Positions 19,421 to 33,112 of a stretch of 64,000 bases of DNA are shown piece by piece; the stretch's first letter is position 1, and the number at the start of each line of letters is the position of its first letter. Location of the stretch: NCBI GenBank assembly GCA_036365145.1, contig JAEOAD010000031.1, forward strand, positions 5,924,001 through 5,988,000. The letters are read 5' to 3'. Both the position numbers and the translations under genes were made by a program. The DNA comes from Orientallactaga sibirica. Lineage: Eukaryota > Chordata > Mammalia > Rodentia > Dipodidae. The notes beneath the pieces are model-generated. The model was not told the DNA's origin, did not search any database, and saw only the letters and a list, made by a program, of their open reading frames with translations.

Positions 19421-19800
19421 CTGGGTATGGCAATACTTGGCTATAATCCTAACATTTGGGAAGCTGAGGCAGGAGTAGTATGAGTTCAAGGACAGCCTGG
19501 GCTACACAGTGAGACCTTGTTTCAAAACACAAAAACAAGGGCTGGAGAGATGGCTTAGCGGTTATGGCGCTTGCCTGAAAAGTCAAAGGATCCAGGTTCG
19601 ATTCCCCAGGACCCATGTAAGACAAATGTACAAGTGGCACATGCGTCTGAGGCCCTGGCACAGCCATTCTCTCTCTGCCTGTCTCTCTTGTCTTCCCCAT
19701 TCTCTCAGCTTGCAAATAAATAAGTTGGGGATGTAGCTCAGTGGCAAATTCCTTAGCCCAGCATTCACAAGGCTCTAGGACTGATCCCCAGCACGGGGGG
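19421..19800 (+). mobile_element. Old B1, tSINE and ID element
   Basis: Degenerate B1 about 19421-19538, intact sense tSINE 19539-19722, and an ID element 19723-19800 with the core gttggggatgtagctcagtg. Confidence 0.82.
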
Positions 19801-19831
19801 GGGGAGCAGGGGAACACCAATTTTTAAAAAG

Positions 19832-20205
19832 TTGGGCATGGGTAGCACAAGCTGGTAATCTCATAACCCAGGAGGCGCAGGCAGGAGAAAGATCAGGAGT
19901 TCAAAGTTTGGTTACATGAAGCCATATAGAGATTCAACACTTAGAAGGTGGAGGCTAGAGGATTAGAGTTCAAGGCCACCTAGGATTATATGATTATATG
20001 ATACCCTGTCTCAAAAAGCAAGAGAAGCTAGGCATAGTGGCACATGCCTTTAATCCCAGCACTTGGGAGGCAGAGGTAGGAGGATAGCTGGGATTTCAAA
20101 ACCACCCTGAGAAGACTATATAGTGAATTCCAGGGCAGCCTGGGCTAGAGTGAGACCTTACCTCAAAAATGCAAAAAAACAAAAAGTAAATAAATAAATA
20201 AAAAC
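19832..20205 (+). mobile_element. B1 copies of different age
   Basis: Two degenerate sense fragments (19832-20020) and one younger copy (20028-20205) with a TAAA-rich tail. Confidence 0.78.
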
Positions 20206-20994
20206 GCAAAATAGAGACTATGTGGAATAAATCTGTATTGAACAGATTTCCCCTTGCCTGTTTCTAAAGAGTTTAGAGTACAGCAACTCTTCATGTAACA
20301 CTTACATTGTCTTAGGCTGTGAGTCTAGCTGGGGGGATGTGTCAGCAGGTTCAATGTTGTAATATGAGGCTTATCTTTGGATATTGGGATTCAAAGAATG
20401 GGCGTCCTGGAGGGTAGGTGATGGTACCGGCAACTCAAAGTCTTTCCCCCAATATTGGGTAGCACTTTTGCTCCTAAAACTCAATGTTGGCATACATTAC
20501 TGTTGATGCCACAGTAGTTTTGGCATGGACACTAACTCCTTGCTCCCCCACTGGCAGCCCCCTTCATTTTCTCCAGTAATTCCTGTGGACTCCCAGGCTA
20601 TAGGAAGAGATGTTGGAGGGCACTGGTGCTTGGCAGGCTTAGATACTGGAGGAGGCCCAGCTTCCGGCCTCTTCTTGTCTGTCATTAGCAAGGGGCTGGC
20701 AGCTCCCCAGAAAGCAGCCTGGCACTGACAGCTGGCTTCTGTCCTGGGGCTATGTGGGTGGGAAGAGGAAGCCATTTTCCTTGCAAGTGGTGGAAATCCT
20801 GGGCCTTTAGCCATACCCCCCCTGGGGCTTGGAGCACCTCCCCATAAGCTCCTGGCCTTGTAGGTGGCCATTCATGTGCTCAGGACAGTCTCAGCCCACT
20901 CTGGGCACTCACAGAGGGTTACACTGCACTCTGGAGCCAGGAAGCTTGCTGAGGAAGGGTCCCTCAAGAGCTGTGGGAAGAAGGACTTGCAGTC
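20206..20994. other. Unique sequence between the convergent genes
   Basis: About 790 bp without SINEs, just beyond the inferred ZNF710 poly(A) site. It could include a longer 3' UTR; no gene is visible. Confidence 0.5.
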
Positions 20995-23256
20995 ACCTCA
21001 CTAAAGAATATTCATTTATTTATAATTATTGCTAAGTAAACTTCTCTTTTAAACAGGAACATAAAAACACAGTAGGGCTCTGCACAAGTGGATTTGCTAA
21101 ACAGTTGGTTTGTATACACATCAAAATAAGTTAGAGTGGAATTCGTCCAGGAGTTTCCGAGTCACCCTTTCAAGAAGGCTGGGAGGGGTGAGGCAGGAGC
21201 CTTACCAGGACTAACCCCCCACTCCAGCTGTGCTGCGTGCTCTTCTCCGCATTGCCCAGGTACAAGGCACAGGGCAAGGGGCATTTGAGTGTGGAACTCC
21301 GCAGAGGGCCGGTGCTGATGGCAGGCTGGGAGACAAGGAAAGACCCTGCCCAAGCCAGACTTTCCCTTCTGTTTCCAAGACCAAGGCCACTGCGCTGACA
21401 AAGAGGAGGAGGAGGAGGAGGAGGTACAGGGTGCTTTTTGGTACCAGGGGAGAAAGACGTTGCGGGAAGAGGTAGTTTGCAGGGGCGATGCCTTCTGCTC
21501 AGCAGGAGAAATGTCTTGTACAGTGATGCAAAGTCACTGTCACCTGAGGGTCATTGTGGCGGGCACCTAGTCGGCCTGGGGAAGGGGTTGGGTGCTTGGG
21601 AGCCACCATGTCCATCCCCTCCCCCAGTCTTGATCAGTCACCCTGAGGCCTGCCTTGGTGTTTTGCTTGGGGATACAGGTTTGGGGAGGCAGCTTCACTT
21701 TGAATCCGCCCCAGCCCCACCCCAGCTGGTTCCTTCCTCCTCTTGGTTTTTCAGCCAAAGCTGGTGGCTTCATCTGTGCCTTTGGGGTTGGCACTGCCTG
21801 CTTTCTCCCCACAGGGACCTCAGGATATGCGTAGGTAGGAGTTGGGGTGCCCTGGAGTTCCTGACTGTGCTATTCACTGCCATGTTTGATGGGAAAAGAA
21901 TGGGCAGGTGAGGAGGGGGGCATTGGCTGAATGGAGTCTGCAGTCCTAGCTGCCTGGATGGCAGAGGACCATAGGCCTGAGGGGCCTGGTGGGAAAGTTG
22001 CCCTGTTCTCTCTGCCTCCTCCTCCTTCCTGGCCCAGCCATCTGGGGCCCCCAGGCTGGGCATTGGTCCTCAGCATGCCCAAATCCCACAGGGAGGGCCT
22101 GGCTTCATGAGGTAAGGGGAGGCAGAAGCACACACAGCACACGAGAAAGCTTATGTTTGAAAAAAGAAATTGCATCTCCATCAAAAAAGATGATAGGTGA
22201 CACAGAGTTGGAAAGAAAAGTAACAATAAATTACCTTCAAAATATTCCCATTTGCTCAAAATTATTTTTCTTCTATGGTCTTCATTTTTAATATGTTGCT
22301 TTTCCCTGGGAGCTTGCTGACCTACAGTTCGGCCTCTCCTCATGATACCTGCTTGTTGTTAAGAAATAATTCTAGCCCCCCTCTTCTCACAGGTGATCCT
22401 TTGCCTTCCCTGAGGACAGCCTCTTTTGGGTCCTAGGGATGCCTCATCCTGCCTTGCCTCCTGGCTCAAGGGACCTCCACACGTCTGTTTGTGTGTGCCT
22501 GGTACAAATCCCGACTGTGGTTGGTGCCCTTGACTCGGGACAGAACTGGATGACATTTGTTGAAATACATGAGGGACAGTCTCTTCCAGACAGGGCTGTG
22601 GGATGGGGTGCCCTGGTGGCTGGCTGGGTGGGAGTTGGCTGGAGGCTGGGCTCCCTGGCTTTCTTACAAGCAGGGCCAGGATTAGGGCCACATGCATGCC
22701 TGGATGGTGCGAGGGGAGGCCCAGGAGGTAGAAGGTAGAGGGCCCTGCCTGCCTGATAACTTGGTGATGGGGAATGGAAAGGGCTCTTGGGCCTGGGCAG
22801 TGCTGAACAGCACAGGAACTCACACATTCCTACAGGCAGGTGTCAGCCCAGAAGAGAAACAAGGCCTGGCTCAAGCATTGTATTCCTGCAACTGTAGGAC
22901 CCCTGAAGAGCTCTGATGGGCCAGAGATGGCACAGAGAGACCCTGCAAGTCTGTGCCCTTGTGACCTGTCCCCAAATGGCTCACCAGCATTGCCCCCACT
23001 CACCCACAACAACAGGCCAAGGAGGACCAGACTTGGGCCTCCTGGTCACCCTTCTCTCTAGGATGTCTGGGTATGTACCCAGCTCCCTGCGAGGACAGTA
23101 GTACAGTCTCCATTTGGTCTAAAGGTCCCTAGTGGTGCAAATGACTGGGGAGGGGATGGGACTGGGGTGGGCAGTAGCTTGGTTCTAGGCTGCAAGGGTG
23201 CAGCCCTCAATGTGTGGGTCTCATCCTGTGCCCTCCCCGCTGGATCAGTCTGCCCG
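20995..23256 (-). other. ZNF710: ZNF710 3' untranslated region
   Basis: About 2.26 kb of sequence free of SINEs, between the ZNF710 stop and an AATAAA. The repeats start again immediately beyond, supporting an exonic 3' UTR. An ATTAAA at 22292-22287 (- strand) could give a shorter isoform. Open frames on either strand here show no recognisable protein. Confidence 0.75.
21015..21020 (-). terminator. ZNF710: ZNF710 poly(A) signal AATAAA
   Basis: TTTATT on the + strand reads AATAAA on the - strand in an AT-rich context. Cleavage is expected 10-30 nt lower, near 20990-21005. Confidence 0.65.
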
Positions 23257-23426
23257 CTATAGCACGTTGTAGTAGGCCATCTCCTTCATGGCTTGCTCAG
23301 TGAGGGCGCTGGCTTCAGCGCTGCTGTCTACACTGGTGTAGGTGAAGGCATTCTCCTCGAAGTCCTCCATCTCCTGCTGGCTGTCCAGCTCCGAGGGGTC
23401 AGGGCCGGCCAGCTCCATCATGGGGT
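23257..23426 (-). CDS. ZNF710: ZNF710 last coding exon
   Basis: 170 coding nt after the acceptor ctatttacag. The first two bases finish Asp610. It encodes the acidic tail PMMELAGPDPSELD through MKEMAYYNVL and the stop TAG at 23259-23257. A 6.0-kb repeat-filled intron precedes it. Confidence 0.96.
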
Positions 23427-26400
23427 CTGTAAATAGAGAAGAGCACAGTTGAGTAGGCCCACAGGTGGAGCTGTGCCCCTTTCCCTCCCCATGGACCCTC
23501 AAGCTGTGTGTGTCGGGACCTCAGGTGGGGAGGCTATAGGGCTGGCTTTGACTTGGGAGTCGGGTTTCCCTCGCCTCTGTTAGGTCACTTAGCCCCGTCT
23601 GATCATCCTCCGTTCTGCCTGTGATCAGTCCCCCCTTGCTATGTGAAAGCCTCTGTGCTTTATCAGGTCTCTGCAACACCACTCATCTAGCACCTACCGC
23701 ATGCCAAGCATTTCCTATGCCTCATCTCATCCAGCACTAACCCATAGCCTGTTTGCAGATCAAAAGGCTGAGGTTCAGGGAAGTTATCAGCTTGCTCAAG
23801 GTCACCCAGCAAGTGCTCTTGTTGAAAATCACTGCACTGTTCTGCCTCAAAGCACACTTTCTCCTCCGATTTCCCTCTGCCATTAGTGCCCTAACCATCT
23901 CCACCAGGGCCTGAACTCTCCGAGGATAAACTCAGTCAAGGTAGGTTGACAAAATTGCGTGTGAGGCAGAAGAAATGCTGAGAGGCAGCCTGCAACCTTA
24001 TCAAAATTGCTGTCGTTATTCTAAAGATCTTTTGCTATTGAACACATCCAGAGAGCTCTTCCAGAGGTATGAGCTGGTGGCCCTGGGAGGCATGGCTCCT
24101 TAGTGTGTCCTGCTCCTGTCCACTAGGGAGATGCTGTGTTGGGAGAGCCCAGGATTCTCTCTTCCTGACAGGCCCAAGGCTTGCTTCTCAACCTTGCCAC
24201 TTCTGACATCTGGGGCCTTAACTCTGCTGTAGTGCTTTGCTGTGCAGTCAGTGCAAGATGCTAGCAGCATCTGTGGCCTCTAGTCACTTGATGTGACATC
24301 CATGTCACCTGGGGGTCAAATTCAACCCTCAGTTCAGAACCATTAGTTTGGGTGTAATCCCACCTCCTGTCAGTGAGTGGCACAGGAACTGGCATGTGAC
24401 CTAATGATGGCTAGTGAGTGGTTCTTGAGAAAATGCCTGCCAGTAAGTTCTCAGAAGGTTCTCGTTGGTTTTTTAAAGAGCCAAGAGGAACCACTTTCAC
24501 TGTTCCACTGGAAGTGAACAATGAAGCCCAGTGCTCTGGTGGCCACTAGCAGCCATCTTCTGACCAGCAGGAAATCTCAGTTAATGCTGCTAGCTCACAG
24601 AGGGAGCTGAACCCTGACATTGCTGAAGAGTGGAATCACCCAACCCTATATATAGATGGCCTATACCTCAAGTTGTTCCTTTTTTTTTTTTTTTTTTTTT
24701 TTGGTTTTCCAGGTAGAGTCTTACTCTAGCTCCGGCTGACCTGGAATTCACTATGTAGGCTCAGGGTGGTCTCGAACTTATGGTGGTCCTCCTACCTCTG
24801 CCTCCTGAGTGCTGGGATTAAAGGCGTGAGCTACCACGCCCAGCTTCTTCTTCTTCTTCTTTTTCTCTTTTTGAGACTGGATATCATGTAGTTTCAGTCT
24901 GAATTTACTATGTAACAGAGAATGACCCCACCTCTAGGGTGCTGGGATTACAGGTATACACCTCCATGCTCAGTTTGTGTGGTGCTGAAGATGGAAGCCT
25001 GGACATCACGCATGCTAGGCAAGCACTCTACCACTGAACCATATCCCTAGCCCCTTCCTATTGTTTCTTGAGAGTGCTGCATCCAACACTTGAGTCTTCC
25101 TGGCCTCATGAAACAAGTTTGACTGTCATTGTACAGTCTAGGCTATCTCCTCAATCTAGTCACAGCTGGTAACAAAAACAAGTAAAGGGGCTGGAGAGAT
25201 GGCCCAATGCTTATGGTGCTAGCCTGCAAAGTCTAATGACCAGAGTTCGATTCCCTGGTATCCACGTAAAGCCAGATGCACAACGTGGTACATGTGTCTG
25301 GAGTTCATTTGCAGCAGCTAGAGGCCCTAGTGTGCCCATTCTCTCTCTAACTTTCTCTTTCTCTCTCTCTGCTGGGCACGGTGGTGCACACCTTTAGTCC
25401 CAGCACTTGGGAGGCAGAGGTAGGAGAATCACTGTGAGTTCCAGGCCAGCATGAGACTACAAAGTGAATTCCAGGTCCGCCTGGGCTAGAGCAAGACCCT
25501 ACCTCAAAAACTAAAATAAAAAGCTGGAGAAACTTCCATACCTCTGGTTCTTCACACACCATCCCAATTTGCTCTCCTTTATGTTTATTGGTCCCATCCA
25601 GTTGACCCCAGGGAATTTTTTTTTTTCAAGATAAGGTCAGTCTCTAACTCAGGCTGATCTGGAATTAGTCTTAGAGTAGCCTTGAACTCATGACGATCCA
25701 CCTACCTCTGCCTCCCAAGTACTGGGTTTAAAGGCGTGCACCAGCACACCCTGCTTGTGTTTTGCTTTTTTTCTTGAGACAGTCTCATGTAGGCAAGGCT
25801 AACCTCAAATTTACTGTGTAGCCAAGAATTGTCTTAAACTTCTGCCTCTGTGCCCCGAGTGCTAGGATTATAGGTGTACCGCCTCCACATCTGGCTGGAT
25901 CATTTTTTTCATGGACATTGACTAGACTCTAAATTGCAACCATGTAGTTCACGAGGTAGTTCCACCTGAGATGGACACTGCTTTCCTCCTGCTGTGCATT
26001 TGCAGCACCAGTCAGTGCTGCAGTCTCATGCTGAGCATCCCTGGTCACAGACCGGAGAAAGCTTGTTTTCCCTGACATCAAGGACCCAGTGTGACAGCTC
26101 CTTTCTTTGTGAAAAGCTGAGATCAGCTTGGTCCCTCCTGATGGGTTCGCTTCAAGGCAGGTCCACTAGTGTGGAGCCTCAAATTGTTGCACAGAGAACC
26201 ACCCAAGGTACTTAAAAAACCAGACCCCTGTCCAGCACCCCTGAGGTCCATGTTCAGCTATTAGCGTTTTCAAATTTTCCTCAGATAACTTACTGTAGGC
26301 AGCCCTTTCTGAGACCCTTTCCTGTGAGATCTAGATCAAGGCTCTCAAGGACAGCCTATTGGGAGTGCACATCCCCCCACTCCCCTGGGTGGAACCCCGG

Positions 26401-27818
26401 TCTTAGCCAACTCTCAGGAGATTGGGAAGTAATATGCTAGTTCCATACTTCTAGAACTTCACTGGGCAAGGAATTGCTGCAACCCGTTGGGAATGCATAA
26501 TTCCATTCAGCGGTCTAGGGTGGGGCTGAGCCAGCATGTCTGCAAGGTCCCACATCAATGTTGCCGGCTCCTTTTGGATGGCAAGAGGCAATGGAAGCAC
26601 CGCTCTACAATGAGGCCTTAGAGACTTAACAGTCAGCTAGGCTGTGACCCAACAGAAGTGCTTTACTACTAATCAGGGTAGAAGCACCAGGCTGTTGTTA
26701 ACACCTGGGTATGTTTCCTCACAGTCTACAAGATGCCAAGGTGGAGATTTCGTGTATGTGTTCTTCAGATGTTAACCATTTTTGGGGATGGGGGTGGGAT
26801 TTTGAGGTAGAGTCTAGCTCTAGCTCAGGCTGACCTGGAATTTACTATGTAGTCTCAGGGTGGCCTTGAACTCACGGCGATCTTCCTACCTCTGCGTCCC
26901 CAGTACTGGGATTAAAGGCATGCACCACCATGCCCAGCTAGGCTAACCACTTTTTTATGAGACAGGGTCTCTTATTGGCTGGAGCTCACCAAGTAGGCTA
27001 GTAGTAGGCCAGGGAGCCCCAGAGATATGCCTGTGTCTGCCTCCCCGGCACTGGGGATTACAAAGTGAGCCACAATGCCTGGCATTTTTATGTGGGCTTT
27101 GGGGATGGAACTCAGGTCCTTGTACTTCCAAGGCCAGCACTTTAACCACTGAGCTATCTAGCTCTCTCTCTAGTCCTCCCTCTCCACTGCCCACAATTTG
27201 TTTTTTGTTTGTTGTTGTTTTGAGCCAAAGTCCCACTATGTAGTCTTGGCTATCCTGGAATTTGTGGCAGTCCTGCCTCTGCCTCCTGAGTAATGAAATA
27301 CAGATATGGACTACCAATGCCAGCCTGGGAAATTTCTCCCAGATTTATTTTTTTGCTTGTTTTTCGAAGTTAGGGTCTCACTATAGCCCAGGCTGACCTG
27401 GAATTCATTATGTAGTCTCAGGGTGTCCTCAAATTTATGGCAATCCTCTTACCTCTGCCTCCCAAGTGCTGGGACTAAAGGCGTGTGCCACTACCCCCAG
27501 CTCCTCTCTCAGAATTAAAAAAAATTTTTTTTTAAGAAAGAGAGAGAGAATGGGGCATGCTAGGGCCTCTAGCCTCTGAAAACAAACTCCAAAAGTATGT
27601 GCCATCTTGTGCATTTGGCTTTACATGGGTATTGAGGAATTGCTAGGCTTTTCAGGCAAGCACAGTAACTGCTGAGCCATCTTTCCAGCCCTCAGATTTT
27701 TTTTTTTTTTAAACGGTACTATCTCACTCTAGCCCAGGTGGACATGGAAGTCACTATGTAGTCTCAGGCTGGCCTCGAACTCATGGTGATCCTCCTACCT
27801 CTGCATTTTCCAGATCTT

Positions 27819-27851
<33 letters not shown>

Positions 27852-27958
27852 CAAGGTAGGGTCTCACTCTGATCCAGGCTAACCTGGAATTAACTATGTA
27901 GTCTCAGGGTGGCCTCGAACTCATGGTGATCCTCCTACCTCTGCATTTTCCAGATCTT

Positions 27959-27998
<40 letters not shown>

Positions 27999-30900
27999 AT
28001 TTTTCAAGGTAGGGTCTCACTCTGATCCAGGCTAACCTGGAATTAACTATGTAGTCTCAGGGTGGCCTCGAACTCATGGTGATCCTCCTACCTCTGCATT
28101 TTCCAGATCTTAATTTTTTTTTTTTTTTTTTTTTTTGATTTTTCAAGGTAGGGTCTCACTCTGATCCAGGCTAACCTGGAATTAACTATGTAGTCTCAGG
28201 GTGGCCTCGAACTCATGGTGATCCTCCTACCTCTGCATTTTCCAGATCTTAAATTTTTTTTTTTTTTTTTTTTTTTGATTTTTCAAGGTAGGGTCTCACT
28301 CTGATCCAGGCTAACCTGGAATTAACTATGTAGTCTCAGGGTGGCCTCGAACTCATGGTGATCCTCCTACCTCTGCATTTTCCAGATCTTAATTTTTTTT
28401 TTTTTTTTTTTTTTTGATTTTTCAAGGTAGGGTCTCACTCTGATCCAGGCTAACCTGGAATTAACTATGTAGTCTCAGGGTGGCCTCGAACTCATGGCGA
28501 TCCTCCTACCTCTGCCTCCCAAGTGCTGGGATTAAAGGCGTGCGCCACCACGCCTAGCTCAGATCTTAATTTTTTACTGTATTATGTTTTTCTTTCTCTC
28601 AGATCTTTTTTTTCTTTTTCTTTTTCTTTTCTTTTTTTTTCTTTCTTTCTTTCTTTTTTTTTTTGGTTTTTCGAGGCAGAGTTTCACTCTAGCCAGGCTG
28701 ACCTGGGATTCACTCTGTAGTCTCAGGGCGGCCTTGAACTCATGGTGATCCTCCTACCTCTGCCTCCCAAGTGCTGGGATTAAAGGCGTGCGCCACTACA
28801 CCCTGCCTTTCTCTCAGTTCTTATTGATAGGGCTGTCCATCCTCCTGAGATGGTGGGTTACAATCTTGTCGGTAGGCACTGTGACTGTGTAAGACCCTTT
28901 ACTTGGGCTCCTGACAATATATCACCTTCCCTCTGCATGTCCCAGAACCTCCAATGTGCACTTGGAATAATGACTTTATATCCCGCCCCTCTTTAGCTAC
29001 ATTCTTTCCCATCCACTTATTTGAAATGGCATCTCACAGTAATGAAATGGAGATGGCACATCTGTGGCCTCCTGTGTGTTCTGATCATCCATGAGTTGGC
29101 TACCTTTTCTGCCCTCCAGTTTCTGCTGTAGAATGGGGCAATAATACCATAGCCAGCTTCCCTTCAAGGATCACATGAGTTACACGCACTCAATACATGT
29201 AAGTTATTATTTTTATTATTATATTTGTGAGCCCGCTTAGGTTCTTCGAAGACATAAATACCCCCCATTATCGCCATGATGGCCCTCCAGGCTCCCCCTC
29301 TCTCCAGATCTGAGCCCACCCCAATGAGGTCTCAGCCTTGGCCAGCCTCCCTACTCCCCTAACTGGATAGGAGGCTCCTGAGTGCGCCATGCTGCTGTCA
29401 TTCCTGCTCTGTCCATTGCGCACAGCCCACCCACCTTGGCTGTCCAGGCCGATGTCCATGACGCCATGCTTGACCTTCATGTGCCGGCTCAGGTTGCCCT
29501 TGAGGTTGAACTTGCTGGAGCAGTAGGGGCACTTGAAGGGCTTACTGCCTGCGTGCAGGTGCATGTGGCCTAGCAGGTTGTACATGCGGTTGAAGGACTT
29601 CCCACACACCTGGAACATCAATGATGTCATGTGCTATGGAGAATTCACACCCAGGACCTACCCACTACGACCCCCCCAGCAGAGCCGCCTTCACTACAAC
29701 ACACAGCGCTTTGCCTTTTCCTTGTGACTGCGCAGGCCTGAGAAACAGAAAAGCTCTCCCGTGCTGCTCAGTGGTCCTTGGGTCTCCCCACTCTTTCTGC
29801 AGTTAGAAACCTGGTTGCAGAATCCCGGACCTCGGCACCTCACCCCTTCCTAGCTCTCCAGAAACCCAAGCAGCTTTGAGGCTCAGGACCACACATACCT
29901 ATCTACTCAACCCACTTACACTCATGCAAGGAATCCCTTGCAAGTGCTGGCCAGTCTGGCTGAGAGTGGCCCCAGCTGCTCACCCAGCATTTGTCCCAGC
30001 TGCAGGCCAGCCAGGGGCAGTCCCAGTACCTTGCACTTGAACGGCTTCACAGGTGAGTGTACAATCATGTGGGTCTTGAGGGTCTGCTTCTGCACGAAGG
30101 TCTTGAAGCAGATGTGGCATTGGTAGGGCCGGACGCTGGTGTGGATCAGCATGTGACGTTTCATGTTGGCCTGCAGGGTGAACTCCCGGCCACATACCTC
30201 ACACTTGAACTCCTTCACGCCCTGGGAAGGGGAGGGGGTGATGGTCAGGGCTGGGGCATTACAAAAAGGATAGCTCTGGAAAATGTCTCTCCAGGGTATT
30301 CTTAACACCCTAAAACAATGTCAGGCCCCTTACTCTATGATGCCTTCCAAGACAAAGCAGGAGCAGGCTGTACCTTACTGTCCTCGACCACCAGTAGGTC
30401 TACACCAATGCACGGAAGAAAACACGCGAGTGTCTGTCCGTTCATCTGGCACCAGCACTTGCTATAACCCAGCACCATGCCAGGCAGCAACAGGGGCAAG
30501 TGGTTAGCAGGCCAGTGCCTTTGCCTGATGGCCCGGATTATTTTTATCAAGTCAAGGATGTGGGTGTGTGTGTGTCTGTCTGTCTGTCTTCTGTCTCTTG
30601 GGAAATTTGGGGGGTAGACCTCTTTGGGAATATGATTAAAGCTGTGCTGCTGGGGACATAGCTCAGTGGTAGAAAGCATGCCTAGGCATGTGTAAAATCC
30701 TAGGTTTGATTCTGAACACTGAAGAAAAAAGTTTCAGATTTTAAATTGGGCTTGGTGGTGCAAGTCTGTATCCCAGCACTGGGGCACAGGGAATGAGGAA
30801 GCCGAGCCAGAGTTTGAGGCCAGTTGGGGCTAAGTGGTTAGGTCCTAGCTTAAAAACAATGGGGGAGGGGCTGGAGAGGTGGCTTAGCAGTTAAGGCTCT

Positions 30901-31064
30901 TGTCTGCAAAGCCAAAGGACCCAGGTCCAATTCCCCAGTACCCATGTAAAACCAGCTGCGTAAGGTGGCATGTGCATCTGGAGTTCATTTGCAGTGGCTG
31001 GAGGCCCTGGCTGCCCATTCATTCCCTCTTATCTGCTTCTTTCTCTCTTAAATAAATAAATGAA

Positions 31065-31099
<35 letters not shown>

Positions 31100-33076
31100 A
31101 TATATTAGAACAACAACCAAAAAAAAAAAAAAAAAAACCCTGGGGAGATGGCTCAGTGGATAAAGTGTTTGCTATGCAAGCACAAGGACTTGAGTTTGGA
31201 TCCCCAGCACCCATGTAAAAGCCAGGCATGGCAGCGTACACCTATAATCTCAGTGATGGGGGAGGTGGAGACAGAAGGGTTCCTAAGGCTGGCTGGTTAG
31301 CTAGTTTGGCAGAACTGGTAACACCCCTCCCCACCACATACTTGGGATTGAACCCAGGGCCTTGAGCATGTTAGGCAAGTACACTCCCACTGAGCTAGAT
31401 CCTGGCCAGGAGTTCTGAGTTCTCAAAACCTTGGCACTCATCCACAGATCCTTTCAAAGTGTTTCCCAAATCTTCACTCTTGTTTTGGACTTGTCCACAA
31501 GTCCTGGGGCCCCTCCCCTGAGATACATTCAGTGGGGGTCGGGATGGCTGAGGAAGTTTTTACCCTCAGCAGGTCCCTCAGGTGATTCTTATCACTGATA
31601 GGTTCTCACACTGAGCCCCAGAAGACACTGGCTCCAGAGAAAACCCTTGGTTCTGGACTCCCCCATGTTTCTCTAGGGTCCAGAGCTGACTCCCAGCACA
31701 GGACAGAGTGCTGTGTGCATAGGGCCTGTTGGGGAGGGAAGGCGGGATCAAAATGGGGAGCTGCTTTTGGAGAACCCTAATGGGACAGACACACGTCTGT
31801 GGTCACAGCTACTGTCCCAACTGTTTGCTATAATTCTGTGTGTGTGGGTGATGGGGGGGGGTGACTGAGCCCAGGGCATATGTTATAATTTAAGGGACCC
31901 TGTGTCTGTTCTCTTAGCAGCCAGAGGCTGTCTCATGTTATATACCCTCTCCATCCTTGAGAAACTGCAGGTGCACATGACCACCAGGGGGCCCTGCCAC
32001 TCAGAAGTTGTAAGCAGAGGTGTGCAAGCGTTACACATTTAGACCACTGACAAGGATGCTTTCAATAGGCCCTTGGGTTATGCGTTTACCTTTTCTTCAT
32101 AGTATTATTTATCTCTAAGTACTGAGGACTGGTGGAGATTTTGATGTCTCTGAGAAGAGGAGAAAGATGGCAAATCCAGCATCATCCTCTACTCCCAGCC
32201 TGCAGACATTACCAATCAATCACGTGGTTTTCCTGTGAGCCCACTCCTGGCAGCCACTCAAACTGACCAGAGAAACCCCTGCAGTGGAACCTGCCAATCA
32301 TCCGTGCACTATCAGAAGAGTTCTGGGGGCTGAAGAAGGCTGGGTTCTTGGCCTGGCAGGCTTACTTCAGTGCCTACTGTGAGAGATACATGGACCACCC
32401 CCACAGGCCACCACACAGAGGGGAAGTGCTCTGTGCAGCTTTGAGAGGGTGAACTGGCTAAAATTTGGAGGAAACCATGGGTCGGTCAGCCAAGTGTCAA
32501 AGTGGGTGGTGGAAACTGGGAGGGCTCATTCCACCTGCCTGGAGTGAGGGCCTCCTGGGGGAGGTGGTGACAGCTGGAAGGCAAGGAGGCTGGTGGCCTG
32601 AAGAGGAAGGCAGGAGAGAACAGGGGAAGGTTGGCTCCTGGTAGATCAGAACATGGGCTTAGTCATCCACCCTCACAAACTATGTTGCCCAGGTTAGCCA
32701 TATCCTGGCCATTTGTGCTTTGCTCAAACCAACTTTTTCCTTACGTCTTGCTCTCTCTTATATATTCAAATATATTTGCTCTTTTTCTACAGGAAAGTCA
32801 CAGGTTTTTATATGTTTTTATCAATGACAAGGACCATGAGATGCCCTCTCCATTTCCAGTCATTGAGTCCCTCTGCCTGTAGCATTCTGGCCTCTACAGG
32901 CCTGAGACCTCACATCTAGAAACAAGGGAGGTTGAGCTAGAGAGATGGTTCAGAGGTTAAGTGCACTTCCTGTGCAAGCATGAGAACCCAAGGGAGCCTG
33001 AAACCATTGAGTTTGAATCTCCAGATCCTGTGTAAACAGCTGGGCATGACCATACACACTTATAGCCTGGTGCACC

Positions 33077-33112
<36 letters not shown>

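Noticed and set aside
19727..19795. tRNA-like sequence that could be read as a tRNA gene
   Set aside because: It has A- and B-box-like motifs but no cloverleaf acceptor pairing that I can see and an adjoining G/A-rich tail, as in ID SINEs. The same holds for the other ID cores listed.
21438..22823. Open frames of 150-160 codons on both strands downstream of ZNF710
   Set aside because: They lie in the inferred 3' UTR, overlap each other on opposite strands, and contain no recognisable domain.
27697..28570. Regular repeats with similar spacing, CRISPR-like at first sight
   Set aside because: The units are B1 SINE sequence separated by poly(T) in a mammalian intron; no unique spacers exist.
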